A DNA stretch of 27,157 nucleotides, from NCBI GenBank assembly GCA_964387985.1, contig CAYLZG010000043.1, positions 1 to 27,157 on the forward strand. Reading direction: 5' to 3'. Each line of letters opens with the position of its first letter. Position 1 is the first letter of the stretch. The notes under the pieces were generated by a model. The model did not search any database and had not been told where the DNA came from. It worked only from the letters and a program-made list of their open reading frames with translations. Positions 16,939 to 24,255 of this stretch are shown in pieces. Position numbers and translations under genes: made by a program. The DNA comes from JALOOB01 sp964387985 (GTDB lineage: Bacteria > Chloroflexota > Anaerolineae > CG2-30-64-16).

Positions 16939-17243
16939 GGCCAGATACAGCAGGGTTGGCCGCTCGAAAAAAAACGATCTTCAAAATGCCCGATGCGGTC
17001 GCGCACCACGCCGATGAACCACAAAAAAGCAATGCCGGCAAAGGGGGCCAGGCTCAAGGCCAAGGCAACCCTGCTGCCCTGCTCCTCCAGCCATCTGCCG
17101 CCGTCGGCGGGATCCTCCGGGATCGAGATCCGGATGAGGACGACGGACACGGTCAGCAGCAGGGAAAACAGGATGCCGGCGATGGCAGCGGCCCGGGGCG
17201 TTCTGAGTCGCCGGTCGATCAAATGAGGCAATTCATCGTTCAT
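16935..17243 (-). CDS. Membrane protein, N-terminal part of a frameshifted gene
   Basis: 102 residues. It begins MNDELPHLIDRRLRTPRAAAIAGILF, continues through a first helix (AGILFSLLLTVSVVLIRI), an acidic loop and a second helix (VALALSLAPFAGIAFLWFIGVV), then VRDRIGHFEDRFF. After the T8 run on the coding strand the frame turns to a short unrelated tail and stops. The head matches a family of membrane proteins of unknown function; the missing helices are in the next frame. Either a homopolymer sequencing error, a true mutation, or slippage at the A8/T8 run can explain it. The gene starts 10 bases after the stop of the 138-residue membrane protein. Confidence 0.65.
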   Translation of the reverse strand: MNDELPHLIDRRLRTPRAAAIAGILFSLLLTVSVVLIRISIPEDPADGGRWLEEQGSRVALALSLAPFAGIAFLWFIGVVRDRIGHFEDRFFSSGQPCCIWP

Positions 17244-17253
17244 CGTTCATCTC

Positions 17254-17670
17254 CTAGCGCGGCTTGAACGCCTGCCTGACGCTTGGCCGAAGCAGATAGA
17301 GGAGGATGCCCAGCGGAATGGCAATGCCCAGCAGGCCGCACGCGGCGGCAAGGGGCCCGCCCCCCCAGATGCCCAGAATTCCCTCCACGACTGTCAGCGC
17401 TACGCCGACCAGCGCCAGGGTCCACGCCCATTTTTTCGTGGTCAGTAGGCCAAATGCGACGACCAGTTGTACGATGGCAGCGATCATGCCCACAATGCCG
17501 GACCAGGTGGTCGACATGCCGAACGTCGCCACCCCTTCGGCGCTGAGAACCCCACCTAGCAGGTTGCTCAACCCACCCACGCCCAGCACCAGGCCGCTCC
17601 ACAGCAGCGAAAGCAGGCCCAGGATGATGTACAGAACGACGATCACAGTGATACCCGCCGGTCTCTTCAC
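17254..17670 (-). CDS. Small four-helix membrane protein of unknown function
   Basis: 138 residues with four membrane helices: ITVIVVLYIILGLLSLLW, IVGMIAAIVQLVVAFGLL, WTLALVGVALTVVEGILGI and AAACGLLGIAIPLGILLYLL. The KKWAW between helices two and three and the LRPSVRQAF tail are typical of small bacterial proteins in the DUF2127/DUF7144-like group, but I do not assign a family. The start is a GTG with GGAGGAG 5 bases upstream. It belongs to the same run as the frameshifted membrane protein (10-base spacing). The role is unknown. Confidence 0.75.
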   Translation of the reverse strand: MKRPAGITVIVVLYIILGLLSLLWSGLVLGVGGLSNLLGGVLSAEGVATFGMSTTWSGIVGMIAAIVQLVVAFGLLTTKKWAWTLALVGVALTVVEGILGIWGGGPLAAACGLLGIAIPLGILLYLLRPSVRQAFKPR

Positions 17671-17709
17671 TTATCTCCTCCACGGCTACTTTGCGCAGCC
17701 TCTCAGCCT

Positions 17710-17734
17710 GGTCCCCAGGGGCTTGCCCCGGACC
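17710..17734 (-). terminator. Stem-loop 3' of the HdeD-like gene
   Basis: GGTCC at the left and GGACC at the right bracket an inner GGGGC/GCCCC pair with a two-base loop and a three-base bulge. It lies in the 149-base spacer after the HdeD-like gene and before the 138-residue membrane protein. There is no U-tract. A second small stem (CCGGA/TCCGG, about 17802-17815) follows the HdeD stop. Either could end or slow transcription; the call is weak. Confidence 0.3.
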
Positions 17735-17819
17735 GGCATCTCCACGCCGGTGGCCCGCTGTCTCAAACATCCGAGTGCAATACGCTAGAAGCGCACTGCA
17801 CCCGGATCAGTCCGGCTGT

Positions 17820-18380
17820 CTAGGCGAACGCGGCGTGCCGGTCCCCGCTCACGACTCGCCGTTGCTTGAACGCCTGCAAGATCTCGGCGATGCCACCAAT
17901 GATGGCAAACATCCCGACAACCCAGATGAAGGTCAGCATCGTGGATGGGGTAGTCCAGTTCAGAATCAGGATGACGCCGAAGATGATGCTGAGGGCGCCC
18001 CAGATACCCATCCCCCAGCCGCCCCCTCGGAAGGCGAGTAGCAGTTGGACGGCGCCGCTGATGAGGCCCTGAATGCCGAGAAACAGGATCAGGAACGCCG
18101 GAAGGGCTACGGCACTGGCAATAGGATGGCGCATCACAAAGATGCCCGCCACGATACCGAAGACCCCTGTGAAGAGCTTCCAGCCNNNNNNNNNNAACAT
18201 GCTGACCAGGACGAAAATGCCCTGGACGAACCAATACAGGCCGAGTACCCAGGCAAAGGCGATGGTCGTCTTTATGGGATTGGCCAGCAACAGGATGCCG
18301 ACGCTGATGGTTAGGATGCCCCCCATCAGGATCAGCCACCAGGGACTCTGTCGAGTCTCAAAAGTCATTGCATTGTCCAT
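17820..18380 (-). CDS. HdeD-family (DUF308) membrane protein with a 10-N gap
   Basis: About 186 residues including the gap. The three repeated helix pairs of HdeD/DUF308 are visible: PWWLILMGGILTISVGILLL, FAWVLGLYWFVQGIFVLV, GWKLFTGVFGIVAGIFVM, ALPAFLILFLGIQGLISGAVQLL, WGALSIIFGVILIL and LTFIWVVGMFAIIGGIAEILQAF. HdeD proteins are linked to acid resistance in enterobacteria; elsewhere the role is not settled. The N block (18186-18195) falls between helices two and three, where the loop is expected to be a little longer, and the frame continues across it. AGGAGAG precedes the ATG. The start is 17 bases after the bactofilin-like gene. Confidence 0.85.
   Translation of the reverse strand: MDNAMTFETRQSPWWLILMGGILTISVGILLLANPIKTTIAFAWVLGLYWFVQGIFVLVSMXXXXGWKLFTGVFGIVAGIFVMRHPIASAVALPAFLILFLGIQGLISGAVQLLLAFRGGGWGMGIWGALSIIFGVILILNWTTPSTMLTFIWVVGMFAIIGGIAEILQAFKQRRVVSGDRHAAFA
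18186..18195. other. Assembly gap (10 N) inside the HdeD-like gene
   Basis: Ten N between the second and third helices. The frame is consistent across it (gap length of one modulo three), but the true size is unknown. Confidence 0.95.
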
Positions 18381-18397
18381 TTTTCTCTCCTCTTCTT

Positions 18398-19859
18398 CTA
18401 GTCAATGCCTACATTTGCAGGTTGCACCCCTCCCTCGAAGAGAGGGGCATGCGCCTGGGCCGCCGGCAAGGGCTGGCGGCGGAGCGCCAGCCAGGCAGCC
18501 CCCAGGCCGAAAATGGTGACAGTCACCTCGATGGCGCGGCCCATGATCGGGATGGACCGCAGCGCGACGTACAACACCAACCCCAATAACAGGGGCAGGA
18601 TCCGATATTCCAGGGAGGAGGGAGCCACCCTCTTCAGGATCAGTTCACCCACCAGCACCGCGACGATGGCCTTGAAGAGGGTGAACTGATCCTGAAGNNN
18701 NNNNNNNCACGATCAAGGCAAAGGACGAGGCGACCAGGATCAGGCCCGGATAGCCGATGCCCCACAGCAACAAGGTTAGCTCCCACAGCGTCAGCACACC
18801 CAGCCAGATGCCCAACACCAACAGCAGCACGGCCAACAGGATGGCGACGGCCGCGCCGTTGAGGGCGATGGTCAGGGCTACCAGGCCCAGGCCGGCGGCC
18901 GGCAGCGGCTGGCGGATTAATCGGTCCGCGGGTCGCCGGATGAGGACGGGACGCAGCCAGAGGACCAGGGCGCCGATCAACAGCAGCACCACCAGGTCGG
19001 CCAGGCGCGCCACGAGCCACCCCGGGATGCCCGCGGCCGTCGTGGCGTCCGCTGCGGCCGCCCCGCTCTGCCCCAGGCCTGAAATGGCTGCCATCGCCAG
19101 TGCCGGCGGTTTTTCTCCACCGGAGCTGACAAAGAACAAGGCAGCGCCTGGCGCAACAGGGACAGAGGGGGCGGTACCGGGTGCAGGCACATCTACGCCG
19201 CCGCCGATCTGCCCGTTGAAGGTCAGCAGCAGAATCATGGCGTTCATCGCCCGCCCGATGTGTGACGAGATGCTGCCCCGGACGCTGGCGGCCACCAGGT
19301 CACGCCGGATCCGGGATCCTTTCTGGCTGTCCAGCAACAAGCCGGCAAAGTGCGCGCTGTGCCTGACATCCGCCGTCGATCCCAGTGTCAGGGTGCGAGC
19401 CAGGGTGTACACGCTGCCCCCCACCTCACCGTTGACGGTGACGGTGCGAGCCAGCGACACCACGCTACCGGCAACGGGGCCGTTGACGGTAACCGTCGAG
19501 CCGACGGCCAGCAGGTCGCCGGTTATTGTGCCGTCGATCACCACATCGGTGCCCCGGATGAGCACGTCATCGTCGATGACTTGCCCGGACGGCACCGTGT
19601 CGCCGACGATGGCCCAGCCGGCGCGTGCCGGCACGGCTGCAACCAGCCAGATGACAAGAGCCAGTGCCAGCACTGCAAGCATTTGTGCAGGCACCTGTGT
19701 GCCCACGTGTACTCGCACCTGGACGCCGCGCCCAGCCTGCTGGCCGGCTCGATTCTCCTTGACCAGCTCGCTGCTCCTGCCGGCAAAGCCATCCGTTGCA
19801 ACCACTGCCATGCCCGGCTGGATTGCCTTTGACGGGCGGTCGATACTGATCTCGGTCAC
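18398..19859 (-). CDS. Bactofilin-like (polymer-forming) multi-pass membrane protein with a gap
   Basis: The N-terminal half starts at a GTG (19859) with AGGAAG upstream. Residues 1-59 hold a PRC-barrel-like start (IQPGMAVVATDGFAGR). A signal/TM segment follows (60-81, ending PARAG). A bactofilin-like beta-helix spans about 90-225, with repeated elements (VTVNGPVAGSVVSLARTVTVNGEVGGSVYTLA). Membrane helices occupy about 280-384. The 10-N gap follows. The next 99 residues (18697-18398) are hydrophobic (AIVAVLVGELILKRV, ILPLLLGLVLYVALRSIP), which completes the membrane domain. Both sides are in phase only if the missing length is a multiple of three. Bactofilin-type domains are thought to form scaffolds; here the domain would face the outside. 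The LQDQFT sequence at the gap edge may be artefact. Confidence 0.8.
18632..18697. repeat. 19-bp inverted repeat ending at the assembly gap
   Basis: CTTCAGGATCAGTTCACCC at 18632-18650 is exactly reverse-complemented at 18679-18697, with a 28-base spacer. The right arm stops at the first N. It falls in coding sequence: the left arm encodes GELILK and the right arm a hydrophilic LQDQFT in a membrane region. A fold-back at the contig end is the simplest explanation. Confidence 0.9.
18698..18707. other. Assembly gap (10 N) inside the bactofilin-like gene
   Basis: Ten N. Codon boundaries lie exactly at 18708 and 18697, so the true length should be a multiple of three. Confidence 0.95.
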
Positions 19860-19920
19860 CTGTTGCTTCCTTTCACCATCACAAGGCCACCGGCCTTTCG
19901 GCGATCGTGTCGATCACCTG

Positions 19921-20409
19921 CTATGAACGCTTGCTCAGAATGTCACGCAGTTGCTGCTCTGTCTCTGTTGCCAGCGAGGTGTGGTAGACGTGGCCCTTGT
20001 AAGGCTTTAGCGCTGCAAGGGCGACGTTGAGACTCGCCTCCCGCACCAGGACAAAGATCGCCGAGCTATCGGGGTTCAACGCTCCCGCCACTTCCTGGAC
20101 AAACTTTCGATCGACGCCAAGGTCCACCGTCTTGCCCACGACTATCCCCGCGAGGGCCCCGGTGATCAGGCCGGCAAAGGGGAAAAAGACGCTGCCGATC
20201 AACAGCCCCAGCACGCCTCCGCCCACAGCCCCTACCTTGACGCCGCGATCCATCTCGTTTTTGACGTGTATCTTGCCTTCTGCGTCCTTGACGACCATGG
20301 CAGAATCGTCCAGGCTCAGCAAGCCCTGCTTTTCGATGCTGTGCAAGGTCGCGAGCACGTTCCCCGCCTCCTGCGCATCGTCAAAGGTAAGTACAATCAG
20401 GTTCGACAT
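19921..20409 (-). CDS. DUF1269 domain-containing protein (copy 1)
   Basis: 162 residues. The family signature is clear: an N-terminal VLTFDDAQEAGNVLATLHSIEKQGLLSLDDSAMVVKDAEGKI, then a Gly-rich hydrophobic hairpin (VGAVGGGVLGLLIGSVFFPFAGLITGALAGIVVG), and DRKFVQEVAGALNPDSSAIFVLV. The last part has the TSLATETEQQL end. The glycine-zipper segment suggests membrane insertion or assembly. The family's function is unknown; it is often found beside general stress genes. It has the same length as the copy at 26146 but differs in sequence. It is 18 bases after DUF1269 copy 2 and 61 bases before the bactofilin-like gene. Confidence 0.9.
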   Translation of the reverse strand: MSNLIVLTFDDAQEAGNVLATLHSIEKQGLLSLDDSAMVVKDAEGKIHVKNEMDRGVKVGAVGGGVLGLLIGSVFFPFAGLITGALAGIVVGKTVDLGVDRKFVQEVAGALNPDSSAIFVLVREASLNVALAALKPYKGHVYHTSLATETEQQLRDILSKRS

Positions 20410-20427
20410 GTTTCCTCCTCGTATCCC

Positions 20428-20928
20428 TTATCCCGCACCCGCCCCAACGGCGATGGTGCGCGCCACTTCGTCCTTCAGCTCCTGGCGAACGATCTGTGCG
20501 CCAAAATCCTCCAGGCTGTCCACGAGTTCACTCACCCACTTGTGCTCGATGACGGCGATGATGGCCGAGCTCCCGGGCTTCATCAGCTCACCCATCTCCT
20601 CCAGCTCCTTGTCGCTAAAGCCCAGGTCGATCACCTTCCCGCCCAGCGCGCCGGCGGCTGCCCCCAGGACAATCCCGCCGATGGGGCCGCCGGCCAGAAT
20701 GCCCAGGATGCCGCCGGCGATCGCGCCAATACCCGCACCGCGCCTGACGCCCTTGATCTCGGCCGTCTCTTTGAGTTTGAGCTCGCCGTCGCCGTTCTTG
20801 GTGATCACGGCCGCGTTCCACACGCCGATGAACCTGAGCTTCTCCAGTTCCTGGATTTCGCCAAGCACCTCACCGGCACGGTCCTCTTCCGGAAAGGCTG
20901 CCACGACCAGTTCCACCGGATTGCGCAT
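20428..20928 (-). CDS. DUF1269 domain-containing protein (copy 2)
   Basis: 166 residues with the same layout as copy 1: ELVVAAFPEEDRAGEVLGEIQELEKLRFIGVWNAAVITKNGDG, then a Gly-rich stretch (IGAIAGGILGILAGGPIGGIVLGAAAGALGG), then SDKELEEMGELMKPGSSAIIAVI. The C-terminal part lacks the TSLS-type end of the other copies and finishes with AVGAGAG. The glycine zipper is longer than in copy 1. The function is unknown. AGGAGT precedes the ATG. It forms a pair with copy 1 and follows the 96-residue membrane protein by 35 bases. Confidence 0.9.
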   Translation of the reverse strand: MRNPVELVVAAFPEEDRAGEVLGEIQELEKLRFIGVWNAAVITKNGDGELKLKETAEIKGVRRGAGIGAIAGGILGILAGGPIGGIVLGAAAGALGGKVIDLGFSDKELEEMGELMKPGSSAIIAVIEHKWVSELVDSLEDFGAQIVRQELKDEVARTIAVGAGAG

Positions 20929-20963
20929 GACTGTTCCACTCCTTTCTGATGGTTGGTAAACTC

Positions 20964-21254
20964 TTAGCGGTTTCCGAAAAGACGCCTGCGATTGCCATAG
21001 GCACCGCCAGCGTTAGCACTGATGTCGATCAGCAGTGCGATTCCGATCCACACCCAGTCAAGGCCCTGAACGCCTTGCCCGGGACTCCAAACGGCGAGAT
21101 ACATCAGCGTGGTCCATGGCAAGAACACAAAGCCAAGAATCGGCAGGATTACGCTGTTGAAGGCGAGATTGAATCGCATCGGGTTGACAAGCCACCACAC
21201 CACCGTAGCAACTCTGGGACCAAGCAAAAACAGAAGCGTGACCAGGCAGCACAT
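20964..21254 (-). CDS. Small membrane protein of unknown function
   Basis: 96 residues with two to three membrane segments: CLVTLLFLLGPRVATVVWWLV, SVILPILGFVFLPWTTLMYLAVW and VWIGIALLIDISANAGG. A RRRLFGNR tail is basic. The WWLVNPMRF pattern is common in small conserved actinobacterial and Chloroflexota proteins without a known function. AGGAGG lies 6 bases before the ATG. It sits between the hydrolase and two DUF1269 genes, in the same direction. No function can be offered. Confidence 0.75.
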   Translation of the reverse strand: MCCLVTLLFLLGPRVATVVWWLVNPMRFNLAFNSVILPILGFVFLPWTTLMYLAVWSPGQGVQGLDWVWIGIALLIDISANAGGAYGNRRRLFGNR

Positions 21255-21372
21255 GTTCCCTCCTCACTTCACCTGGATCTCGTGCAGCGGCGCGTGTTTC
21301 CGGATATCTCTTTTTCCGCGCCCGGGCTCCACGCACGCCGGGGCGGTGAGTGGCACTCTCCTCGGAACGGAG

Positions 21373-23181
21373 CTACCGTTGCAGTGGCCTCACCCATTCG
21401 ATGTCTCCCACAAAGAGCGACCCACTGGGCGTCCGATCGAAAAGCAGTGCGATTTCGCGAATGCCGGCCAGATCGATTCCGCCGAACTCATTCAGCGTCC
21501 ACCGGATGGTGATCATGGGCACCGGACCGGTGAAAAACTCGCCGGAAAAGTCGTCTTGCTGCACCAAGCCGGCGGGGAATGCCAGGGCCGGCTCACCGGA
21601 TCGGGTTGACACCGCGGCGCGGTTGCCCGCGCGGTCGGTCAACTGCAGCGTAAAAGCCTGCTCGGCGTGCGCAGAGTTCAGCGGGGACAGCGGGTCGACG
21701 GCCGCCCGCAGGCTGAGCGTCGTGTAGCCGCTCAGGTCGCCCTGGCCCGCCGGCAGGGAGAAGCGCCACACCCCACCCGGCCCTGCCCAGGACACCACCA
21801 CCAGGGCCGGCTGGCCGGGCACCGTCACATTGACCCGACGGCATGGCTCGCTGCCGGGCTGCGTGGCTGGGGTGTAATGACCTTCCGGACAAAAGTGAGC
21901 CGTGATGCCCTCTTCTGTCACCGCTCCGCCCACCAGGTTCGTCGCCAGCTCCTCCGCCGTCGCGGGCACCAGCAGCGTCTGCCGGTTCTCTGCGGCTGCC
22001 ATGGCTGCCACCCGTGCCGGCAACCCATACAACTCGTCCGGTGCAGGGGCCTGCATGTCAAGGCCCAGGCGAGTCGTTGCCTCACTCACCGCCGCCAGAT
22101 CCTGGCTCCAGATGGTAGTCAGGAAATCGGCAGCATAGTCCACCAGAAAAGCCTGCTGCACCCCTGCTTCCAGGATCGGCTCACAGTCGGGCCGGCCTGC
22201 ACCGCTTGCACCGCGAAAGGGATCGTCCGGCAGGAGCTGGTTAAAGTAGTTGTGGTTGCCGCGCGCCAGCCAGGCCGACGTCGCCCATTGCGTCTGCTCT
22301 GGGGCCAGCCGTGCCGCTTCGTAAAAGTGCTGCCCCTCCTGACTGATGACGTCTCCGTCACAGTTTGGCAGCACGATGGCCATCGGCACCGGGGAACCGC
22401 CGGCGGGCTCGAGTGCGGTGGCGGTCGAGGCGAGTAACAGCACACCGGTTGCCGGTCCATAGGGCAGGCTCGCCGCAGCGCCGCCCTCATCGTATAGCTG
22501 GCGCGCCAGGCGCAGGCTCTCTTCACCGCCCTGCGAGTGACCCACCAGGGCCAGGCGCCCCACATCGGCCCGGCCGGCCAGCTCCAGGCCAAAGTCGTTA
22601 GGGCCACCGGCTGCGGCAGCGGCCAGGGCGCCCAGGTGCAGGTCGACCAACTGCCGCAGCCGCTCGCCCGGTACCGGCTCGCCAAAGCCAAAGGTGTTCT
22701 CGGCGTTGATGTTGATCGACAGCGCCACATAGCCCCGTGCAGCCAGCTCGCGCGCCAGGTACGCAAAGCCGCGGTAATTCGGCTGCTCCACCTCGGGGTC
22801 GCACGGCCAGCGGTCCACGCCCATCTCGTCTGTAGGACAGCCGTGGTGGTTGCCGTGCAAGATGAGGACGACGGGGTAGGGCCCACCTTCTCCAGCGGGT
22901 ACGGCGATGAGGCCGTTCAAACGCACCGGCATCGTTCGGAAACGCTCTCCCTCAGGGAACCGCTCCTGGATGACGGTTCCCTCGCCCAGGTCATACTCGA
23001 CAGCGGCCGGGTCGTCCAGATGAGCGGTCGCTTGCGGCTCGACAGCCAGCGCAGAGGTCGGCGTCGCCCCCTCTGTCGCCTGCACCGGCCCGGACGATGG
23101 CGCCGGTATTGGGACACACGCACCCAACACCAGCACGATCGCTGTCAAGGCCAGAAAACCGGAGCCAAGCTCTTTCCTCAA
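21373..23181 (-). CDS. Secreted alpha/beta-hydrolase lipoprotein with C-terminal beta-rich domain
   Basis: 602 residues if begun at TTG 23181. This start has GGGAG 7 bases upstream and gives a textbook lipoprotein signal: RKE, a hydrophobic stretch and LVLGAC (Cys22). An ATG at 23283 is in frame but overlaps the SHOCT gene and would put 34 extra residues before the signal. The hydrolase domain (about 70-440) has the oxyanion loop LILHGNHHGC, the nucleophile elbow GHSQGG (Ser216), a probable acid near Asp275 and His310 in GNHNYF, in the style of chlorophyllase or PAF-acetylhydrolase relatives. The last 150 residues form a beta-rich domain (WRFSLPAGQGDLSGYTTLSLRA) similar to carbohydrate-binding modules. 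The substrate is unknown. Confidence 0.87.
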   Translation of the reverse strand: MRKELGSGFLALTAIVLVLGACVPIPAPSSGPVQATEGATPTSALAVEPQATAHLDDPAAVEYDLGEGTVIQERFPEGERFRTMPVRLNGLIAVPAGEGGPYPVVLILHGNHHGCPTDEMGVDRWPCDPEVEQPNYRGFAYLARELAARGYVALSININAENTFGFGEPVPGERLRQLVDLHLGALAAAAAGGPNDFGLELAGRADVGRLALVGHSQGGEESLRLARQLYDEGGAAASLPYGPATGVLLLASTATALEPAGGSPVPMAIVLPNCDGDVISQEGQHFYEAARLAPEQTQWATSAWLARGNHNYFNQLLPDDPFRGASGAGRPDCEPILEAGVQQAFLVDYAADFLTTIWSQDLAAVSEATTRLGLDMQAPAPDELYGLPARVAAMAAAENRQTLLVPATAEELATNLVGGAVTEEGITAHFCPEGHYTPATQPGSEPCRRVNVTVPGQPALVVVSWAGPGGVWRFSLPAGQGDLSGYTTLSLRAAVDPLSPLNSAHAEQAFTLQLTDRAGNRAAVSTRSGEPALAFPAGLVQQDDFSGEFFTGPVPMITIRWTLNEFGGIDLAGIREIALLFDRTPSGSLFVGDIEWVRPLQR

Positions 23182-23248
23182 CCTTCTGCTCCCAAACCGG
23201 CACCTGATGCATTCTGATCTGCTGGTCAGGCAACAGGGCAGCGCTCTG

Positions 23249-23668
23249 TTACCCAACCCCAGGTTCGTCAGCGGCCAGTTCATTCGATGGGTTTTCTAAC
23301 CCCATCAGCAGCTTGGCCTTGAGAACGCCGAACTCTTCCTCGCTGATCGCCCCGGCCTGGCGCAGTTCGGCCAGTTTTTGCAGCTCGGCGATCAGCCCCT
23401 CGGTGGAGCCGACGTCAGCGGCCGGCGCTGTCGCGACCGGTTCCACTGCCGCCGGTGGTTGTTCCTCCTGCGGTGCAACCACCTGCTGTGCAACCGCCTG
23501 TTGCACAGCGGCATCGATCTGGGCCTGCTGTGCGACTGCCTGGTGATGGGCCTGCTGTTTCTTTGATGCGACGACAGAGGTCGTCACCGCCGTCGCCGTG
23601 CCGGCAATCACGGCCGTACGTGCAGCGGTTCCAATCAGGCTGGGACGTCCACTTCTCGTTCTTCTCAT
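23249..23668 (-). CDS. SHOCT domain-containing protein
   Basis: 139 residues. A basic start (MRRTRSGR) is followed by a membrane segment (TAARTAVIAGTATAVTTSVVA) with many Ala/Thr, then a Gln/Ala-rich linker (KQQAHHQAVAQQAQID). The SHOCT domain ends the protein: LIAELQKLAELRQAGAISEEEFGVLKAKLL. SHOCT domains are short oligomerisation or membrane-linked C-terminal modules. The ATG at 23668 is chosen because GGAGG lies 7 bases upstream; the longer open frame from 23827 overlaps the DUF6325 gene. It begins 14 bases after the DUF6325 gene, a pair commonly seen together in actinobacteria and relatives. Confidence 0.88.
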   Translation of the reverse strand: MRRTRSGRPSLIGTAARTAVIAGTATAVTTSVVASKKQQAHHQAVAQQAQIDAAVQQAVAQQVVAPQEEQPPAAVEPVATAPAADVGSTEGLIAELQKLAELRQAGAISEEEFGVLKAKLLMGLENPSNELAADEPGVG

Positions 23669-23682
23669 CGGGATCCTCCTTT

Positions 23683-24144
23683 TTACGCTGAGGGGGGTGC
23701 GATCACCCACTTGCTGGCTTCGATGAACGACTGTCGTACCGTTTCCACCACATCGTTGGGAATGCGCACGTTCACCAGCACTTCTCCCTCGGCATTTCGA
23801 ATGGATTGGGCAAAACGCGTCGCCCACACGTTCTCGAACAGCATTGCCGCCGCCGTGCAGTTGTTTGGCAGGTCGAAGGCCGCCAGCACCAGATCCTCCT
23901 CGGAGAGAATGCCGGCGTACTCGCAGTTCAGCCTGGCAAGCGCCTGGGCGACGTCGTCTTTCAGTTCGCTCGCCTCAAAGATTGTGATATTCCCGGGCGC
24001 ATCCTTGCTGATCACGGCCAGATCGATGATGCGAACGAGCCCGGTGTCCGTCAGCTCGTTCAGGGCCGGGACGATCTCGCCTTTGAACCGGTTGCCCTCG
24101 AACGCCACAACCAGATATTCAACGGGTCCTAATGCTTCTGTCAT
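23683..24144 (-). CDS. DUF6325 family protein
   Basis: 153 residues. The family's start is unmistakable: GPVEYLVVAFEGNRFKGEIVPALNELTDTGLVRIIDLAVISKDAPG. Then follow an acidic mid-section and AGILSEEDLVLAAFDLPNNCTAAAMLFENVWATRFAQSI. It is a relative of DUF1269 proteins but lacks the Gly-rich hairpin, so it is likely soluble. Its role is unknown; partner genes in other genomes are SHOCT and DUF1269 proteins, both present here. It begins 111 bases after the META lipoprotein gene. Confidence 0.88.
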   Translation of the reverse strand: MTEALGPVEYLVVAFEGNRFKGEIVPALNELTDTGLVRIIDLAVISKDAPGNITIFEASELKDDVAQALARLNCEYAGILSEEDLVLAAFDLPNNCTAAAMLFENVWATRFAQSIRNAEGEVLVNVRIPNDVVETVRQSFIEASKWVIAPPSA

Positions 24145-24180
24145 CTAGTTCCTCTCCTAATGACGTTTGGCGCCCTCTCT

Positions 24181-24221
24181 GCCGTCAGTGCAGCCGATCT
24201 GCGCGTGACCCCACTGACGGC
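24181..24221 (-). terminator. Inverted repeat downstream of the META lipoprotein gene
   Basis: GCCGTCAGTG (24181-24190) and CACTGACGGC (24212-24221) form a perfect 10-base stem around a 21-base loop that itself has a small nested GCAG/CTGC pair. It lies about 35 bases beyond the META gene's stop and before the DUF6325 start. It has no U-tract, so a terminator, a binding site or an RNA-processing element are all possible. Confidence 0.4.
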
Positions 24222-24255
24222 AACAGGCGATTCGTTATGATCTCGGGCGCGCTCC

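Noticed and set aside
19880..19897. Small AAGGCC/GGCCTT hairpin between DUF1269 copy 1 and the bactofilin-like gene
   Set aside because: A six-base stem with three-base loop and no U-tract is too weak to call a terminator in high-G+C DNA.
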